Shown here one piece after another: positions 18,562 through 28,769 of a stretch of 64,000 bases of DNA (positions are counted from its first letter, which is position 1; each line of letters starts with the position of its first letter). The stretch is from Sphingomonas sp. HF-S4 (GTDB lineage Bacteria > Pseudomonadota > Alphaproteobacteria > Sphingomonadales > Sphingomonadaceae). Made by a program: the position numbers and the translations under genes. The notes beneath the pieces were generated by a model. That model did not search any database, was not told the origin of the DNA, and saw only the letters and a program-made list of their open reading frames with translations. The DNA lies in assembly GCF_032911445.1 (NCBI RefSeq), contig NZ_JAWJEJ010000001.1, positions 992,001-1,056,000 on the forward strand, read 5' to 3'.

Positions 18562-19527
18562 ATGCGCGAACGGATCGTCACGGGCTGTCGGCTGGCCCTG
18601 CTTGCAGCCCTGACCGCGGCATTGCCGGCCATGGCGCAGCAGGCGCCGGAGATGCCCGCTTCAGCAGGCACGCTGCCGCCCCCGCCGAGCCGCGCGCCCG
18701 CCGCCGCCGTGGTGCTGGCGGACTATCGCTACGACGATCTGCTCTGGGAGAACGACCGCATCGCGCATCGCATCTATGGGCATGCGCTGGAGGCGGCCGA
18801 GCCGCCTTCGGGATCGGGCATCGATTCCTGGGGCAAGAATGTCGCCTGGCCGTTCGCCGACCGGCAGCTGCGCAGCGGCGACCAACATAGCTATCGCGGC
18901 GAGGGCATGGATTTCTACAATGTCGGCGCGGGCCGCGGCGCCGGCGGGCTCGGCATCTGGCACGACAACAAGCTGTGGACCTCGCGCAACTATGTCCGTC
19001 ACCGGATCCATTCGGCGGGCGGCAAGGCGGCCGACTTCAGCGTCGACTACGCACCCTGGCCGGTCGATATCGGGCGGAAGGTCTGGGAGACGCGGCGCTT
19101 CACCCTGCCGCTCGGCACCCATTTCACGCGCATGGTCTCGACGATCGAATCGGACGGCCCCGCGCCGCTGCTCGTCGGGATCGGGATCGGCAAGCGCACC
19201 ACCGGCCAGGGTGCGGGCGAGCTGACGGTCGACCGGGAGAAGGGCCTGCTCTCCTGGTGGGGTCCCGCTGACGGCGACCATGGCCGCATGGCGATCGCGA
19301 TCCGCGTAGATCCTGCTGCGATTGCCGAGGTCCGGGCCGATGCGGACAACCAGCTCGTGCTGCTACGTGTCATCCCGGGCACGCCGTTCGTCTATTATTC
19401 GGGTTCGGCCTGGGACAAGGGGCAGGGCAGCTTCCGGACGCGCCAGGCCTGGGACGCCTATGCCGCGGGCGAGACGCTGGATTTCAGGGTGCCGGCGGAT
19501 CCGCCCGCGCGAGACGCACGCCATTGA
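18562..19527 (+). CDS. Secreted DUF4861 family protein
   Basis: A 321-residue protein with a signal peptide (to about residue 24, AMAQQ). The body matches the DUF4861 family, seen in polysaccharide-utilisation clusters, especially for pectin: YRYDDLLWENDRIAHRIYG near 53-71, SYRGEGMDFYNVGAGRGAGG, then HDNKLWTSRNY. The biochemical role is not established to my knowledge. The ATG at 18562 follows GAGGAGAG. It is divergent from the GntR regulator and shares its operator region, so co-regulation with the uronate genes is likely. Confidence 0.82.
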   Translation: MRERIVTGCRLALLAALTAALPAMAQQAPEMPASAGTLPPPPSRAPAAAVVLADYRYDDLLWENDRIAHRIYGHALEAAEPPSGSGIDSWGKNVAWPFADRQLRSGDQHSYRGEGMDFYNVGAGRGAGGLGIWHDNKLWTSRNYVRHRIHSAGGKAADFSVDYAPWPVDIGRKVWETRRFTLPLGTHFTRMVSTIESDGPAPLLVGIGIGKRTTGQGAGELTVDREKGLLSWWGPADGDHGRMAIAIRVDPAAIAEVRADADNQLVLLRVIPGTPFVYYSGSAWDKGQGSFRTRQAWDAYAAGETLDFRVPADPPARDARH

Positions 19528-19549
19528 GTCGCCGTGCTTCCAGGAGCCG

Positions 19550-21364
19550 TCAGAATGGCCTTGCGCTGCGAGAACTACTATATGCTTGGTAGAGATCGGC
19601 GTATGCGCCCCTCAGGCCGATCAGCCGGTCGTGGCTTCCGAGTTCGACAATCCTGCCTTCACGGATGACGGCGATGCGATCGGCGTCGCGGATCGTGGCG
19701 AGGCGGTGGGCGATGATCAGCGCGGTGCGGCCCTGGCAGAGGCGGCGCAGCGCGGCCTGGATTCGGCGCTCGGTACTGACATCGATTGCCGAGGTGGCCT
19801 CGTCGAGGACGAGGACGACGGGATCGGCGAGATAGGCGCGGACGAGGCAGACGAGCTGGCGCTGGCCCTGGCTGAGATTGGCGCCGAGCGGGCCGACCGC
19901 GGTGTGATAGCCATGGGGCAAGGCGCGCAGCACGTCGTCGGCGCCGAGTTCGCTGGCGGCTTCGATGAGGGCGGTGTCGCTGGCTTCGGGCTTGGCCAAG
20001 CGGAGATTGTCGAGCACGGTGCCGCCGAACAGGACGTTGTCCTGAAGCACCACGCCGACCTGGCGGCGCAGGCTGGCTTCGGAAACGGTGCGGATGTCGT
20101 GGCCATCGAGCAGCACAGCGCCCGTATCGACGTCGTAGAAGCGCGTCAGCAACTGGACGAGCGTGCTCTTGCCATGGCCCGTGGGGCCGGCGATCGCGAG
20201 CACTTCACCGGGCGCGATGCGGAGGTCGAAGTCGCGCAGCACCGGGCGCGTGGGATGATAGCCGAAGCCGATGTTGCGGAAGTGGATTTCGCCGTTGAGG
20301 CGTGGGAGATCGACGGCGCCGGGCGTGTCGCGGATCTCGGGCTCCGTGTCGAGCAGCAGGAAGATGCGCTGCGCGCAGGCCGAGCCGTTGGCAAAGCGCT
20401 CGAACAGGTCGCTGAATTCCTGGAGCGGGGCGAGAAACAGGAAAACGTAGAACAGGCTCTGGGTGAGTTCGCCGAGCGTGAGCGTGCCGAGCGCGATGCC
20501 GCGGCCGCCGATCACCAGGGTCAGCGCAAGGCCCGCAGTAGTGAGCAGCCCGGTAAACGGCGCGAACCAGCCCGAGCGCGCACTGCCGGCGACCAAGGCG
20601 GTGTTGAAATCGCGCAGCAGCCCGCGATAGCGAGCTAGGTTCTCCGCTTCGCGGCCGACCTGCTTGATCAGCCGCACCCCGGCGACGGTCTCGACAAGGT
20701 GCGCGGTAAAGCGGCTACGGTTCTCGGCGACGCGCCCCCAGCTGCGTTGTGCCAGCCGTTTGAATGCGACCGTGGCGAGCAGGAGGATCGGCACGACCAT
20801 GACGAGCCCGAGCAGCAGCATCGGCGCGATCGCCCAGAGCAGCAGCGCCGCCAGCACCAGCCGCAGCACCGCCGAGAGGAATTGCGGCGGGCATTGGATC
20901 AGCATCGGTTCGAGCGTGTCGACGTCGCGATCGGCGCGTGAGATGATCCGGCCGGCCTTGGTGCGGTCGAAATAGCCGACGCTGAGCGACTGGACATGCG
21001 CGAAGACGCGGCTGCGGATCGTGTTGAGCAGTTCGGTCGCTGCACTGCCGGCGAAATATTGCGAGAGGCCGCCGAGCGCGAAGCGCAGCGCCCAGGTCCC
21101 AGCGAGCCCCGCACAGGCAAGCGCTACGAGGCCGGCGTCGAACGGCTGGAGCGCCTGATCGATCACCAGCCCAATCAGCAAGGGGCGGGCGAAGATCGCG
21201 AAGACCTGCACCAGCTCGATCGCGATCACCGCGGCGACGAGACGGCGGACCGGGTGGAGCAACGGCAACAGGCGGCGGACCATGCCGCGGTCGAGCGCCT
21301 TGTCGGCGAGCTTCTCCTCGAGCTCGAGATCGGAAAGCGGGCGATCTCCCGCGAGAACGTTCAT
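19550..21364 (-). CDS. ABC exporter half-transporter, catalytically complete subunit
   Basis: A 604-residue type IV ABC exporter subunit: six membrane segments in the first ~320 residues, then a nucleotide-binding domain. Walker A is GPTGHGKST (His at the usually small position), the signature is LSQGQRQL, Walker B is VLVLDEATSA with the catalytic Glu, and the switch His lies in IIAHRLAT. The start at 21364 overlaps the stop of the partner gene in an ATGA junction, a sign of fixed stoichiometry. It is the last gene of the operon that begins at 27411 with a desulfinase. The pair should form one heterodimer; what it exports is unknown. Confidence 0.9.
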   Translation of the reverse strand: MNVLAGDRPLSDLELEEKLADKALDRGMVRRLLPLLHPVRRLVAAVIAIELVQVFAIFARPLLIGLVIDQALQPFDAGLVALACAGLAGTWALRFALGGLSQYFAGSAATELLNTIRSRVFAHVQSLSVGYFDRTKAGRIISRADRDVDTLEPMLIQCPPQFLSAVLRLVLAALLLWAIAPMLLLGLVMVVPILLLATVAFKRLAQRSWGRVAENRSRFTAHLVETVAGVRLIKQVGREAENLARYRGLLRDFNTALVAGSARSGWFAPFTGLLTTAGLALTLVIGGRGIALGTLTLGELTQSLFYVFLFLAPLQEFSDLFERFANGSACAQRIFLLLDTEPEIRDTPGAVDLPRLNGEIHFRNIGFGYHPTRPVLRDFDLRIAPGEVLAIAGPTGHGKSTLVQLLTRFYDVDTGAVLLDGHDIRTVSEASLRRQVGVVLQDNVLFGGTVLDNLRLAKPEASDTALIEAASELGADDVLRALPHGYHTAVGPLGANLSQGQRQLVCLVRAYLADPVVLVLDEATSAIDVSTERRIQAALRRLCQGRTALIIAHRLATIRDADRIAVIREGRIVELGSHDRLIGLRGAYADLYQAYSSSRSARPF

Positions 21365-23160
21365 AGCCCCATCAGCGCGCGGTAGGCGGGGCTGGCGGCG
21401 ATCAGTTGGGCGTGCGTGCCCTGCGCGGCAATTCCGCCCTCGGCGAGCATCACGACGCGGTCGGCGGCGAGGATCGTCGGCAGGCGACTCGACACGATCA
21501 GCATCGTCACCGGGCGCGCGGCGCTGGCGCGGCGGCCGCGGATACTGTCGATCGCGCGGCGCTCGGTCGCGGCGTCGAGCGCGCTGGTCGCGTCGTCGAG
21601 GATCAGCAGGTCCGCGTCGGCGAGCAGCGCACGGGCGAGGCACAGGCGCTGGCGCTGGCCGCCCGATAGCGTGACGCCACGGTCGCCGACTTTGGTCTGG
21701 AGGCCATCCGGAAGCCGATCGAGCAGCTCGCCCGCCGCCGCCTGTTCGAGCGCGGCTTCGAGTTCGGCGTCGCTGGCGTTCGGTGCGGTGACGCGGAGAT
21801 TGGCGGCGAGGCTGTCCGAGAACAGGAAGCACTCCTGGGGCAGGACGTGGACGCGGCGACGCAGTTCGGTGAGGTCGAGGCCGCGGACGTCGTGCCAGCC
21901 GGCCTGGTCGGAGCCGACCTGCACCACGCCAGAAGCGGACTCGATCAGGCGGGGGAACAGCGCGGTGAGGATGCTCTTGCCAGAGCCCGTGGCGCCGACC
22001 AGCGCGACGATCTCGCCGGGTTCGATGCGCAGCGACAGGTCGTGGAGCACCGCGGCGCCGTCGCCGAGCGGCGCGACCGACACGCTGTCGAGGCGGCAGC
22101 CGAGCGGGCCGGCGGGAAGGCGCCTGGAGCCCGAGACGATCTCGGGCTCGGCGTCGAGCACTTCCCAGATTCGTGCCGCCGAGGCGCGGGCGTCGGCGAC
22201 GATCTGGAGCAGCGCGGCGATCCCCTCGATCCTCAGCACCAGAGTATTGACGACGAGCAGCGCGGCGACCAGCGCGCCGAGATCGAGCCGGCCATGCCCG
22301 ACCAGCCAGGCGCCATAGCCGAGCACCCAGGCGTGGCCGAGCGCGATGACGGCTTGTGGCAGCGGCACGCTGCGCGCCGCATGCGCGATCGCCTTGCGGG
22401 TCTCGCGGCGGAAGGTAGCGATATGCGCGTCGAAGCGGGCGATCCGCGCGGATTGCAGCCCGAACGCCTTGATCACCCGGACGCCGTGGACGCCTTCGGA
22501 CAGATCCTGGGTCACGGCGTCATAGGCGGCGCCGATCCGGCGATCGAGCAGCACCAGCGCGTCGGCCTTTGCCGCGAGCATCGCGATCCCGGCGAGCATC
22601 AGCGCGAGCGGGACGATACCGAGCAGCGGCGCATACCAGGCGAGCAACGCAACCGAGATCAGCACCACCACGCCGGTTTCGAACATCTGCCGCCAGAAGT
22701 TGATCAGCGCGTCGCGAACCTTGTCGGCATCGCGGGTCATCCGCGTCACCATCTCACCGACGCCGTGGCGCCAGTGATAGGTGAGGTCGAGCCGCTGGAC
22801 CTGGATCAGGATCCTCTCGCGCAGATGGGTGAGCAATTCCTGCCCGATCGCCAGCGACAGCAGCCCGGCGCCATATTGGACGACCGCGCGCGCCGCCGAG
22901 AGGCCGAGTAGCACTGCGACCCAGAACCACGCCCGGCTGTAATCGAGCCCCCCGGGCCCGGCGACGACCAGCGTGCCGAGCCCAGCTTCGTGCACCACGC
23001 GCCCGATCAACCCCTGCTGCGCGATCAGCGCGAGGTTGACCGCGAACAGCATCGCCGCGGTCAGCGCGAAGCGGATCGGCATGCGCCGATAGATCGCCAG
23101 GCAGCGCAGCAGGGGCGTGCCGGAGCCAACCGTCTCCGGCGCACTGGTGGTCATCAGCAT
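21361..23160 (-). CDS. ABC exporter half-transporter, degenerate ATPase subunit
   Basis: A 599-residue partner of the preceding entry, with the same fold. Walker A is GATGSGKS and the signature is a canonical LSGGQRQ. Walker B reads LLILDDATSA, with Asp replacing the catalytic Glu, and the switch region reads VSSRL with no His. With the partner's intact Walker B this predicts one consensus and one degenerate ATP site, as in known asymmetric heterodimeric exporters. It starts 21 bases after the desulfinase gene at 23182-24225, with no visible promoter between, so it belongs to the organosulfur operon. Confidence 0.9.
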   Translation of the reverse strand: MLMTTSAPETVGSGTPLLRCLAIYRRMPIRFALTAAMLFAVNLALIAQQGLIGRVVHEAGLGTLVVAGPGGLDYSRAWFWVAVLLGLSAARAVVQYGAGLLSLAIGQELLTHLRERILIQVQRLDLTYHWRHGVGEMVTRMTRDADKVRDALINFWRQMFETGVVVLISVALLAWYAPLLGIVPLALMLAGIAMLAAKADALVLLDRRIGAAYDAVTQDLSEGVHGVRVIKAFGLQSARIARFDAHIATFRRETRKAIAHAARSVPLPQAVIALGHAWVLGYGAWLVGHGRLDLGALVAALLVVNTLVLRIEGIAALLQIVADARASAARIWEVLDAEPEIVSGSRRLPAGPLGCRLDSVSVAPLGDGAAVLHDLSLRIEPGEIVALVGATGSGKSILTALFPRLIESASGVVQVGSDQAGWHDVRGLDLTELRRRVHVLPQECFLFSDSLAANLRVTAPNASDAELEAALEQAAAGELLDRLPDGLQTKVGDRGVTLSGGQRQRLCLARALLADADLLILDDATSALDAATERRAIDSIRGRRASAARPVTMLIVSSRLPTILAADRVVMLAEGGIAAQGTHAQLIAASPAYRALMGL

Positions 23161-23181
23161 CGGGTTGCGCTGCCTTGGGGA

Positions 23182-24225
23182 TCAGACCGCGATGCGGGCG
23201 TTCTGCGCGGCTTCGAGCGGGCGGGCATCGGCCCATTGCCGCACGTCGAACCTGATCGGAATGAACTTCCAGCGATGGAGGAAGTCGGCGAAGTCCTGCA
23301 GCGCGTTGAGCGATTGCTCGGCGAGGTCGGTGCGCAGCCGGGTCTGCGCATCGCTGCCATAGGCGACCGACACCCAATATTCGCTCGCATTGGTCTCGCG
23401 TGCGAGATAGCGGCGCACCTCGTCGGGGTGGTCCTGCGCCCAGGCCTCGGCGCGCAGCACCTGCTCGACGATCGTCACCGCCGCGTCGAAATGGTTGTCG
23501 AGGAGGTGGCCGTCGACCGCGAGCGTGCGCGGGGTGCCGTTATTGGCGCGGATCAGCGGCTCGGGATGCGCGCCGGTGTCGATCACCGTGGTGAGGCCGA
23601 ACTGGTTTGCGACCTGTGCGCCGTGGGCGCCCTTCAGGAAGATCGCGTCGACTTCGCCGCGAAGCAAAGCGACGACTTCCTGGTTGTTGTTGCGCCCGCG
23701 CCGCCCGGCGAGCGTACCCGCGACCCTCGAAGCGGGCTCATCGCTGTAATGGCTCTCGATATCCTGATCGACCAGCTCGACATCGCCAACGTTGAGCCCT
23801 TCTAGGCTAAGCGCATTTTCGAGCCCGCGCAGCGCCTGGGCGCGGGTGAAGTCGATCTCGACATGCTTCCAATTGGGCAGGCCAAAACGGCGGCCCTTGA
23901 GGTCACGGACGCTCTCGATCCCCGACTCCGGGCTGGCGAGGATCAACTGGGTCTCGTCGGCCCAGGACAGGCCGAGCAGCCGCGTGTCGCGGCCGAGCGC
24001 ACGCGCGCTGATCGCGGGAATGTTGCCGCCATGGCGCACCGAATTACGCACCTTGTGGCTGAAGTGCGATTCGCGTGTCGCGAAGTCGTTCGATTCGAGG
24101 ATCGAGTCGACCCTGGTGCCCTGCACCTTGAATGCGTCTTCCAGCCAGCCCTGCTGGATGGCGATGCCGAGCCCGGTGGGGACGGGGCAGCGCGTGTACC
24201 AGAGCGTGTCGAGCGAATTGGCCAT
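23182..24225 (-). CDS. DszB-like desulfinase, paralogue 1
   Basis: A 347-residue protein of the DszB family (2-(2-hydroxyphenyl)benzenesulfinate desulfinase), whose members have a periplasmic-binding-protein fold but act as cytoplasmic enzymes. The catalytic Cys is Cys13 in TRCPVP. His54 and Arg64, in HFSHKVRNSVRHGGN, have the same ten-residue spacing as the DszB pair His60/Arg70. No signal peptide is present, in keeping with an enzyme and not a binding protein. It follows the DszA-like monooxygenase gene by 11 bases. The expected reaction is release of sulfite from an organic sulfinate. Paralogues lie at 26344-27411 and 28770-29813. Confidence 0.8.
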   Translation of the reverse strand: MANSLDTLWYTRCPVPTGLGIAIQQGWLEDAFKVQGTRVDSILESNDFATRESHFSHKVRNSVRHGGNIPAISARALGRDTRLLGLSWADETQLILASPESGIESVRDLKGRRFGLPNWKHVEIDFTRAQALRGLENALSLEGLNVGDVELVDQDIESHYSDEPASRVAGTLAGRRGRNNNQEVVALLRGEVDAIFLKGAHGAQVANQFGLTTVIDTGAHPEPLIRANNGTPRTLAVDGHLLDNHFDAAVTIVEQVLRAEAWAQDHPDEVRRYLARETNASEYWVSVAYGSDAQTRLRTDLAEQSLNALQDFADFLHRWKFIPIRFDVRQWADARPLEAAQNARIAV

Positions 24226-24236
24226 AGGAATTCCTT

Positions 24237-25583
24237 TCAGGCGGCGGAGAGGAGGCCGGTGGTCGGGACGGCGGCGATCGCGGGGCGCGGCAGCGACAGG
24301 TGGTCGCGCAGCGTGATGCCGGTGTATTCGGTGCGAAACAGCCCGCGGCGCTGGAGTTCGGGCACCACCAGGTCGACGAACTCGTCGAGCGAACTCGGCA
24401 GCAGCGGCGGGATCAGGTTGAACCCGTCGGCGGCGTCGCGCTCGAACCAGTCCTGGATCTGGTCGGCGATATCGATCGGCGTGCCGATCACCACCCGGTG
24501 CCCGCGCACGGCGTTGAAGCGCAGGAAGAGCTGGCGGATGCTGAGATTCTCGCGGCGGGCGAGCGCGGTGAGCTGGCGCCAGCGGCCCTTGCCGTTCTCG
24601 GGCTCGGGCAGGTCGGGTAGCGGGCCGTCGAGCGGAGAGCCGCTGACGTCCTGCCCCATCAGGTTGAGCTCGCCCGAGAAATCGACCGCGGCCTCGAGCG
24701 CGGCGAACTTGTCCTGCGCCTCCTGCTTGCTGGTGCCGATGGCGAAGGACAGGCCGGGCATCACCCTGAGCGTGGCGGGATCGCGGCCGTAGCGTGCCAT
24801 CCGGCGCTTCACATCGGCGTAGAAGCCCTGCGCATCCTCGATGAACTGCGCGGCGGCGTAGATCATTTCGGCATATTTGGCGGCGAACTCGCGGCCGACT
24901 TCCGAATTGCCCGCCTGCGCGAACACCGGATGCCCCTGGATCGGGCGGGCGACATCAAGGACGCTGCTCAGGTGGAAGTAGCGGCCGTCATGCTTGACCG
25001 GATGGACGTCGTTCGGATCGAGATAGAGTCCGGTCTCGCGATCGGCGTGGTCGAACGCATCGTCTTCCCAGCTGTCCCATAGCGCACGCGCGACATCGAC
25101 GAACTCGGCGGCGCGCTGGTAGCGCTCGGCATGGCTCGGCGGCTGGTCGATCCCGAAGCTGCTCGCTGCGCCGTCGGCGAGCGAGGAGACGATGTTCCAG
25201 CCGATCCGCCCGCCGCTGATATGGTCGATCGAGGCGAAGCGGCGCGCGAGCGAATAGGGATGATCGAAATTGGTGTTGACCGTAGCGACCAGCCCGATCC
25301 TGTCGGTGACCGCGGCGAGCGCCGAGGCGAGCGTCAGCGGCTCGAAGTCGAGGAACGCGTGACGCCGCTCGATCCCCTTGGTGCTGTCGCCCGCCTGGCC
25401 GACGAAATCGGCGAAGAAGGCGACGTCGAACTTGCCGCGCTCGGCGGTCTTGGCAAGTTCGGCCCAATAGCGGAAATCGGGCCTTCCGCTATTGGCCGCG
25501 CCGGGCTGGCGCCACGCGCCGGGATGGTGGCCGTGGCGGGTGAGGAAGACCCCTAGGGCGAGCTGGCGCTTGGTGCTGGTCAT
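24237..25583 (-). CDS. DszA/NtaA-type FMN-dependent monooxygenase
   Basis: A 448-residue flavin-dependent monooxygenase of the NtaA/SnaA/DszA group (luciferase fold), which uses FMNH2 from a separate reductase. The N-terminus RQLALGVFLTRHGHHPGAWR and the segment AERGKFDVAFFADFVG are typical, as is SGGRIGWNIVSS in the middle. DszA opens a cyclic sulfone to a sulfinate, so its place directly before a DszB-like gene is telling. The ATG at 25583 is chosen; a GTG at 25592 would overlap the upstream stop as GTGA. Substrate unknown. Confidence 0.88.
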   Translation of the reverse strand: MTSTKRQLALGVFLTRHGHHPGAWRQPGAANSGRPDFRYWAELAKTAERGKFDVAFFADFVGQAGDSTKGIERRHAFLDFEPLTLASALAAVTDRIGLVATVNTNFDHPYSLARRFASIDHISGGRIGWNIVSSLADGAASSFGIDQPPSHAERYQRAAEFVDVARALWDSWEDDAFDHADRETGLYLDPNDVHPVKHDGRYFHLSSVLDVARPIQGHPVFAQAGNSEVGREFAAKYAEMIYAAAQFIEDAQGFYADVKRRMARYGRDPATLRVMPGLSFAIGTSKQEAQDKFAALEAAVDFSGELNLMGQDVSGSPLDGPLPDLPEPENGKGRWRQLTALARRENLSIRQLFLRFNAVRGHRVVIGTPIDIADQIQDWFERDAADGFNLIPPLLPSSLDEFVDLVVPELQRRGLFRTEYTGITLRDHLSLPRPAIAAVPTTGLLSAA

Positions 25584-25588
25584 CGCGT

Positions 25589-26329
25589 TCACTCGGCCGC
25601 GACGGCGTTGGCGTAGTGGATGGTGCCGTCGTCCGAGACGCTGGCATCGGGGGGCACGAGCTTGCCCATCTTCCATTGCTGTTCGAGCACGCCAGGGCCG
25701 AAGGGCTGCGAGCCGCCAAGCGCCTGGCCGAGGATCTGGAACTGCGCGCCTTCCTCGAGCAGGACGATGGTGTTGACCAGGTCGCGCAGGCCCTTCCAGC
25801 TCCACACCGTCGCGCCGCCATTGGCCTCGACGATGCCGGGCACTTCGCGGTCGGCCTCGATCGAATCGAGGATGAAATCGACCTCGGGCTGGCGGCGATT
25901 GATGTAGACCGGCAGCTCGCTGGTGAAGCGGAAGCGGCGGTTGGGAACGTAGAGCAGCGGCAGCTTGGCGTGGGCCTGCGAATAGGCGCCGAGATGCGGG
26001 GTGTGGACGTGGCTGACCGCCTGGACGCCCTCGTGCGTGCGGAACAGCTTGGCGTAGCGCGCGGCGCCGCCGGGCTTGTTGTGCCAATAGCTGTTGCCGT
26101 CGAAATCGATCACCGCGGTCTGCGGCGCGTCGGGGTCGTCTGCCCACAGCCCCTGGTAGTTGAAGGTGATGATCTTGTCTTCGCCGGGGATGCGCACGGC
26201 GATGAACAGCGTGCCGCTCGCCGAGATGGTGCGCGTTTCGCGCAGCAGGCGGAAGGCAAGGCGCGCGTCCTGTTCCTGCTCGGCGATGAAGGCGATGGTT
26301 GCGGGTGAAAGACCGGATTGTTCGGACAT
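25589..26329 (-). CDS. Class II aldolase/adducin-like protein
   Basis: A 246-residue protein of the class II (zinc) aldolase fold. The His cluster SHVHTPHLGAYSQAH near residues 99-114 fits the metal site of the family, and an Asn/Gly-rich substrate loop precedes it. The ATG at 26329 has AGAGGAGA at good distance. It lies between two desulfinase paralogues and the monooxygenase with gaps of 14 and 5 bases. Dsz pathways known to me have no such enzyme. It may cleave or decarboxylate a carbon product left after sulfur release; that is inference. Confidence 0.8.
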   Translation of the reverse strand: MSEQSGLSPATIAFIAEQEQDARLAFRLLRETRTISASGTLFIAVRIPGEDKIITFNYQGLWADDPDAPQTAVIDFDGNSYWHNKPGGAARYAKLFRTHEGVQAVSHVHTPHLGAYSQAHAKLPLLYVPNRRFRFTSELPVYINRRQPEVDFILDSIEADREVPGIVEANGGATVWSWKGLRDLVNTIVLLEEGAQFQILGQALGGSQPFGPGVLEQQWKMGKLVPPDASVSDDGTIHYANAVAAE

Positions 26330-26343
26330 GACAGCGTCTCCTC

Positions 26344-27411
26344 TCAGGCAGCTTCGGTAAGGGGTTGGGCGGCGAGCGCGCGGGCGGCTTCGAGCGGGCG
26401 CGGGTCGATCCAGTCGGCAAGCGCAAAATCGGCGTCGAGGAAGCCGTGGGTGAACAGGAACTTCTTCTGCTGGTCGAACAGCGCGAGCCGTTCGGCATCG
26501 AGCGTCGGGTGCAGCCCTTCGTGCAGCTGGCGATAGGCCTGATCGACCGCCTGCGGGCTGCCCTCGGTCTCGAACTCCAGGATACCGCGCAGCCTGTCGG
26601 GCTCGGCTTTGACCCAATCGGCGGCGCGCAGCGTCACCGCGAGGAAGCGGACCAGCACGTCGAAATGCTCGTCTAGCAAATGCTGGTGGACCGTGATCGG
26701 CCGCGGGGTGCCGTTGTTCACGCGGAAGCGGCGGTCGTGGAGCGCATCGATATCGAGCGCGACGCTCAGCCCGGCTGCGCGTGCGTCGTCGAGCGCGGCG
26801 GCGCCCTTGACGTAGATCGCATCGACCTGGCCCGAGACGAGCGCATCGATCAGCCATAGCCGGCCGAGCCCGGAGCGGCGCGGGGCAACATCGCGCCCGC
26901 TGCCACCGATGTTGCGCAGCCGATCGGGCACCTCGACCAATTCGACATCGTCGAGCGTCAGGCCCCCCGAGGCGAGCGCCCCCTTGTAACCGGCGAGCGA
27001 CATGCCGCGCGCGATGCTGGTGCCGCGAACATGGCTGGGGATGTCGTTGTGCGTCCAGCCAGGGAGCGCAAGGCGGCGGCCCTTGAGGTCGGCGGCGCCA
27101 GCGATGCCGGTGTCAGGGCGGGTGAGGATGAGCTGGCTCTCTTCGATCCAGGTAAGCCCGACCAGCCTGGTCGGTTCGCCCTGCGCGTGCGCGGCGATCG
27201 AGAGCATGTTGCCGCCCTCGCGTATCAGCGTGAGCAGACGGTGGTCGTAATGGTGCCGCCCCAGCTCTGAGCCCGATTCCTGCAGGGTACGCAGCGCGAT
27301 GCCGTCGGCAGCGAATTCGTCGGCCAGCCAGCCGAGCTTGTAGGCGATGCCGGTCGCGGTGGGCACCGGGCAGCGGGTGAACCAGAGTTCGAGCGGGGTC
27401 GGTGTCGCCAT
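26344..27411 (-). CDS. DszB-like desulfinase, paralogue 2
   Basis: A 355-residue paralogue of the protein at 23182-24225 and first gene of the operon 27411-19550. Cys14 in TRCPVP, His54 in RHHYDH and Arg64 in LIREGGN reproduce the Cys-His-Arg triad of DszB, with the same His-to-Arg spacing of ten. The segment NNGTPRPITVHQHLL is shared with the other two copies. No export signal is seen. A textbook sigma-54 promoter lies 34-49 bases upstream of the ATG. It probably releases sulfite from a sulfinate different from that of paralogue 1. Confidence 0.8.
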   Translation of the reverse strand: MATPTPLELWFTRCPVPTATGIAYKLGWLADEFAADGIALRTLQESGSELGRHHYDHRLLTLIREGGNMLSIAAHAQGEPTRLVGLTWIEESQLILTRPDTGIAGAADLKGRRLALPGWTHNDIPSHVRGTSIARGMSLAGYKGALASGGLTLDDVELVEVPDRLRNIGGSGRDVAPRRSGLGRLWLIDALVSGQVDAIYVKGAAALDDARAAGLSVALDIDALHDRRFRVNNGTPRPITVHQHLLDEHFDVLVRFLAVTLRAADWVKAEPDRLRGILEFETEGSPQAVDQAYRQLHEGLHPTLDAERLALFDQQKKFLFTHGFLDADFALADWIDPRPLEAARALAAQPLTEAA

Positions 27412-27444
27412 TGGCTTGCTCCGGATTGGGGTACCGAAACAAGG

Positions 27445-27460
27445 AGCAAAGAGCGTGCCA
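27445..27460 (-). promoter_or_regulatory. Sigma-54 promoter of the desulfinase/aldolase/monooxygenase/exporter operon
   Basis: The minus strand reads TGGCACGCTCTTTGCT, matching the -24/-12 consensus TGGCACG-N4-TTGCW with the required GG-N10-GC spacing. The -12 element lies about 35 bases before the ATG at 27411. The activator gene at 27558-28682 is immediately upstream. Confidence 0.85.
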
Positions 27461-27557
27461 GAGCGGCTCTGGAGAGGGATCTGAGCCTTCGCCGCCCGAT
27501 GCGGCGATAATGTGCGTGATATTGATCAGGCCGCGTGCTGCGTTTTCACCGCCGGCG

Positions 27558-28682
<1,125 letters not shown>

Positions 28683-28769
28683 AGATCCCTCCAGATCCGT
28701 TGCCGCGCAGGGTAACAGCAAAACTCCCACTGATTAAGTAGGAAATAACCGGCGTGCCCTAGCTGAGCT

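Noticed and set aside
21365..21832. N-terminal extension of the ABC exporter half at 19550-21364
   Set aside because: The extra 156 residues are Arg-rich, overlap the partner gene in another frame and have no transporter features; the ATGA junction gives a natural start.
23182..24225. The desulfinase paralogues as periplasmic binding proteins of an ABC importer
   Set aside because: They share the binding-protein fold but lack a signal peptide and keep the Cys-His-Arg triad of DszB (paralogue 3 in part).
25584..26498. Extension of the DszA-like monooxygenase into the aldolase gene
   Set aside because: The added residues are a frame-shifted reading of the aldolase-like gene; the family N-terminus begins at the ATG at 25583.
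28683..28769. A sigma-54 promoter before the activator gene itself
   Set aside because: The nearest candidate (GGGCACG on the minus strand) has no GC at the -12 position with ten-base spacing.
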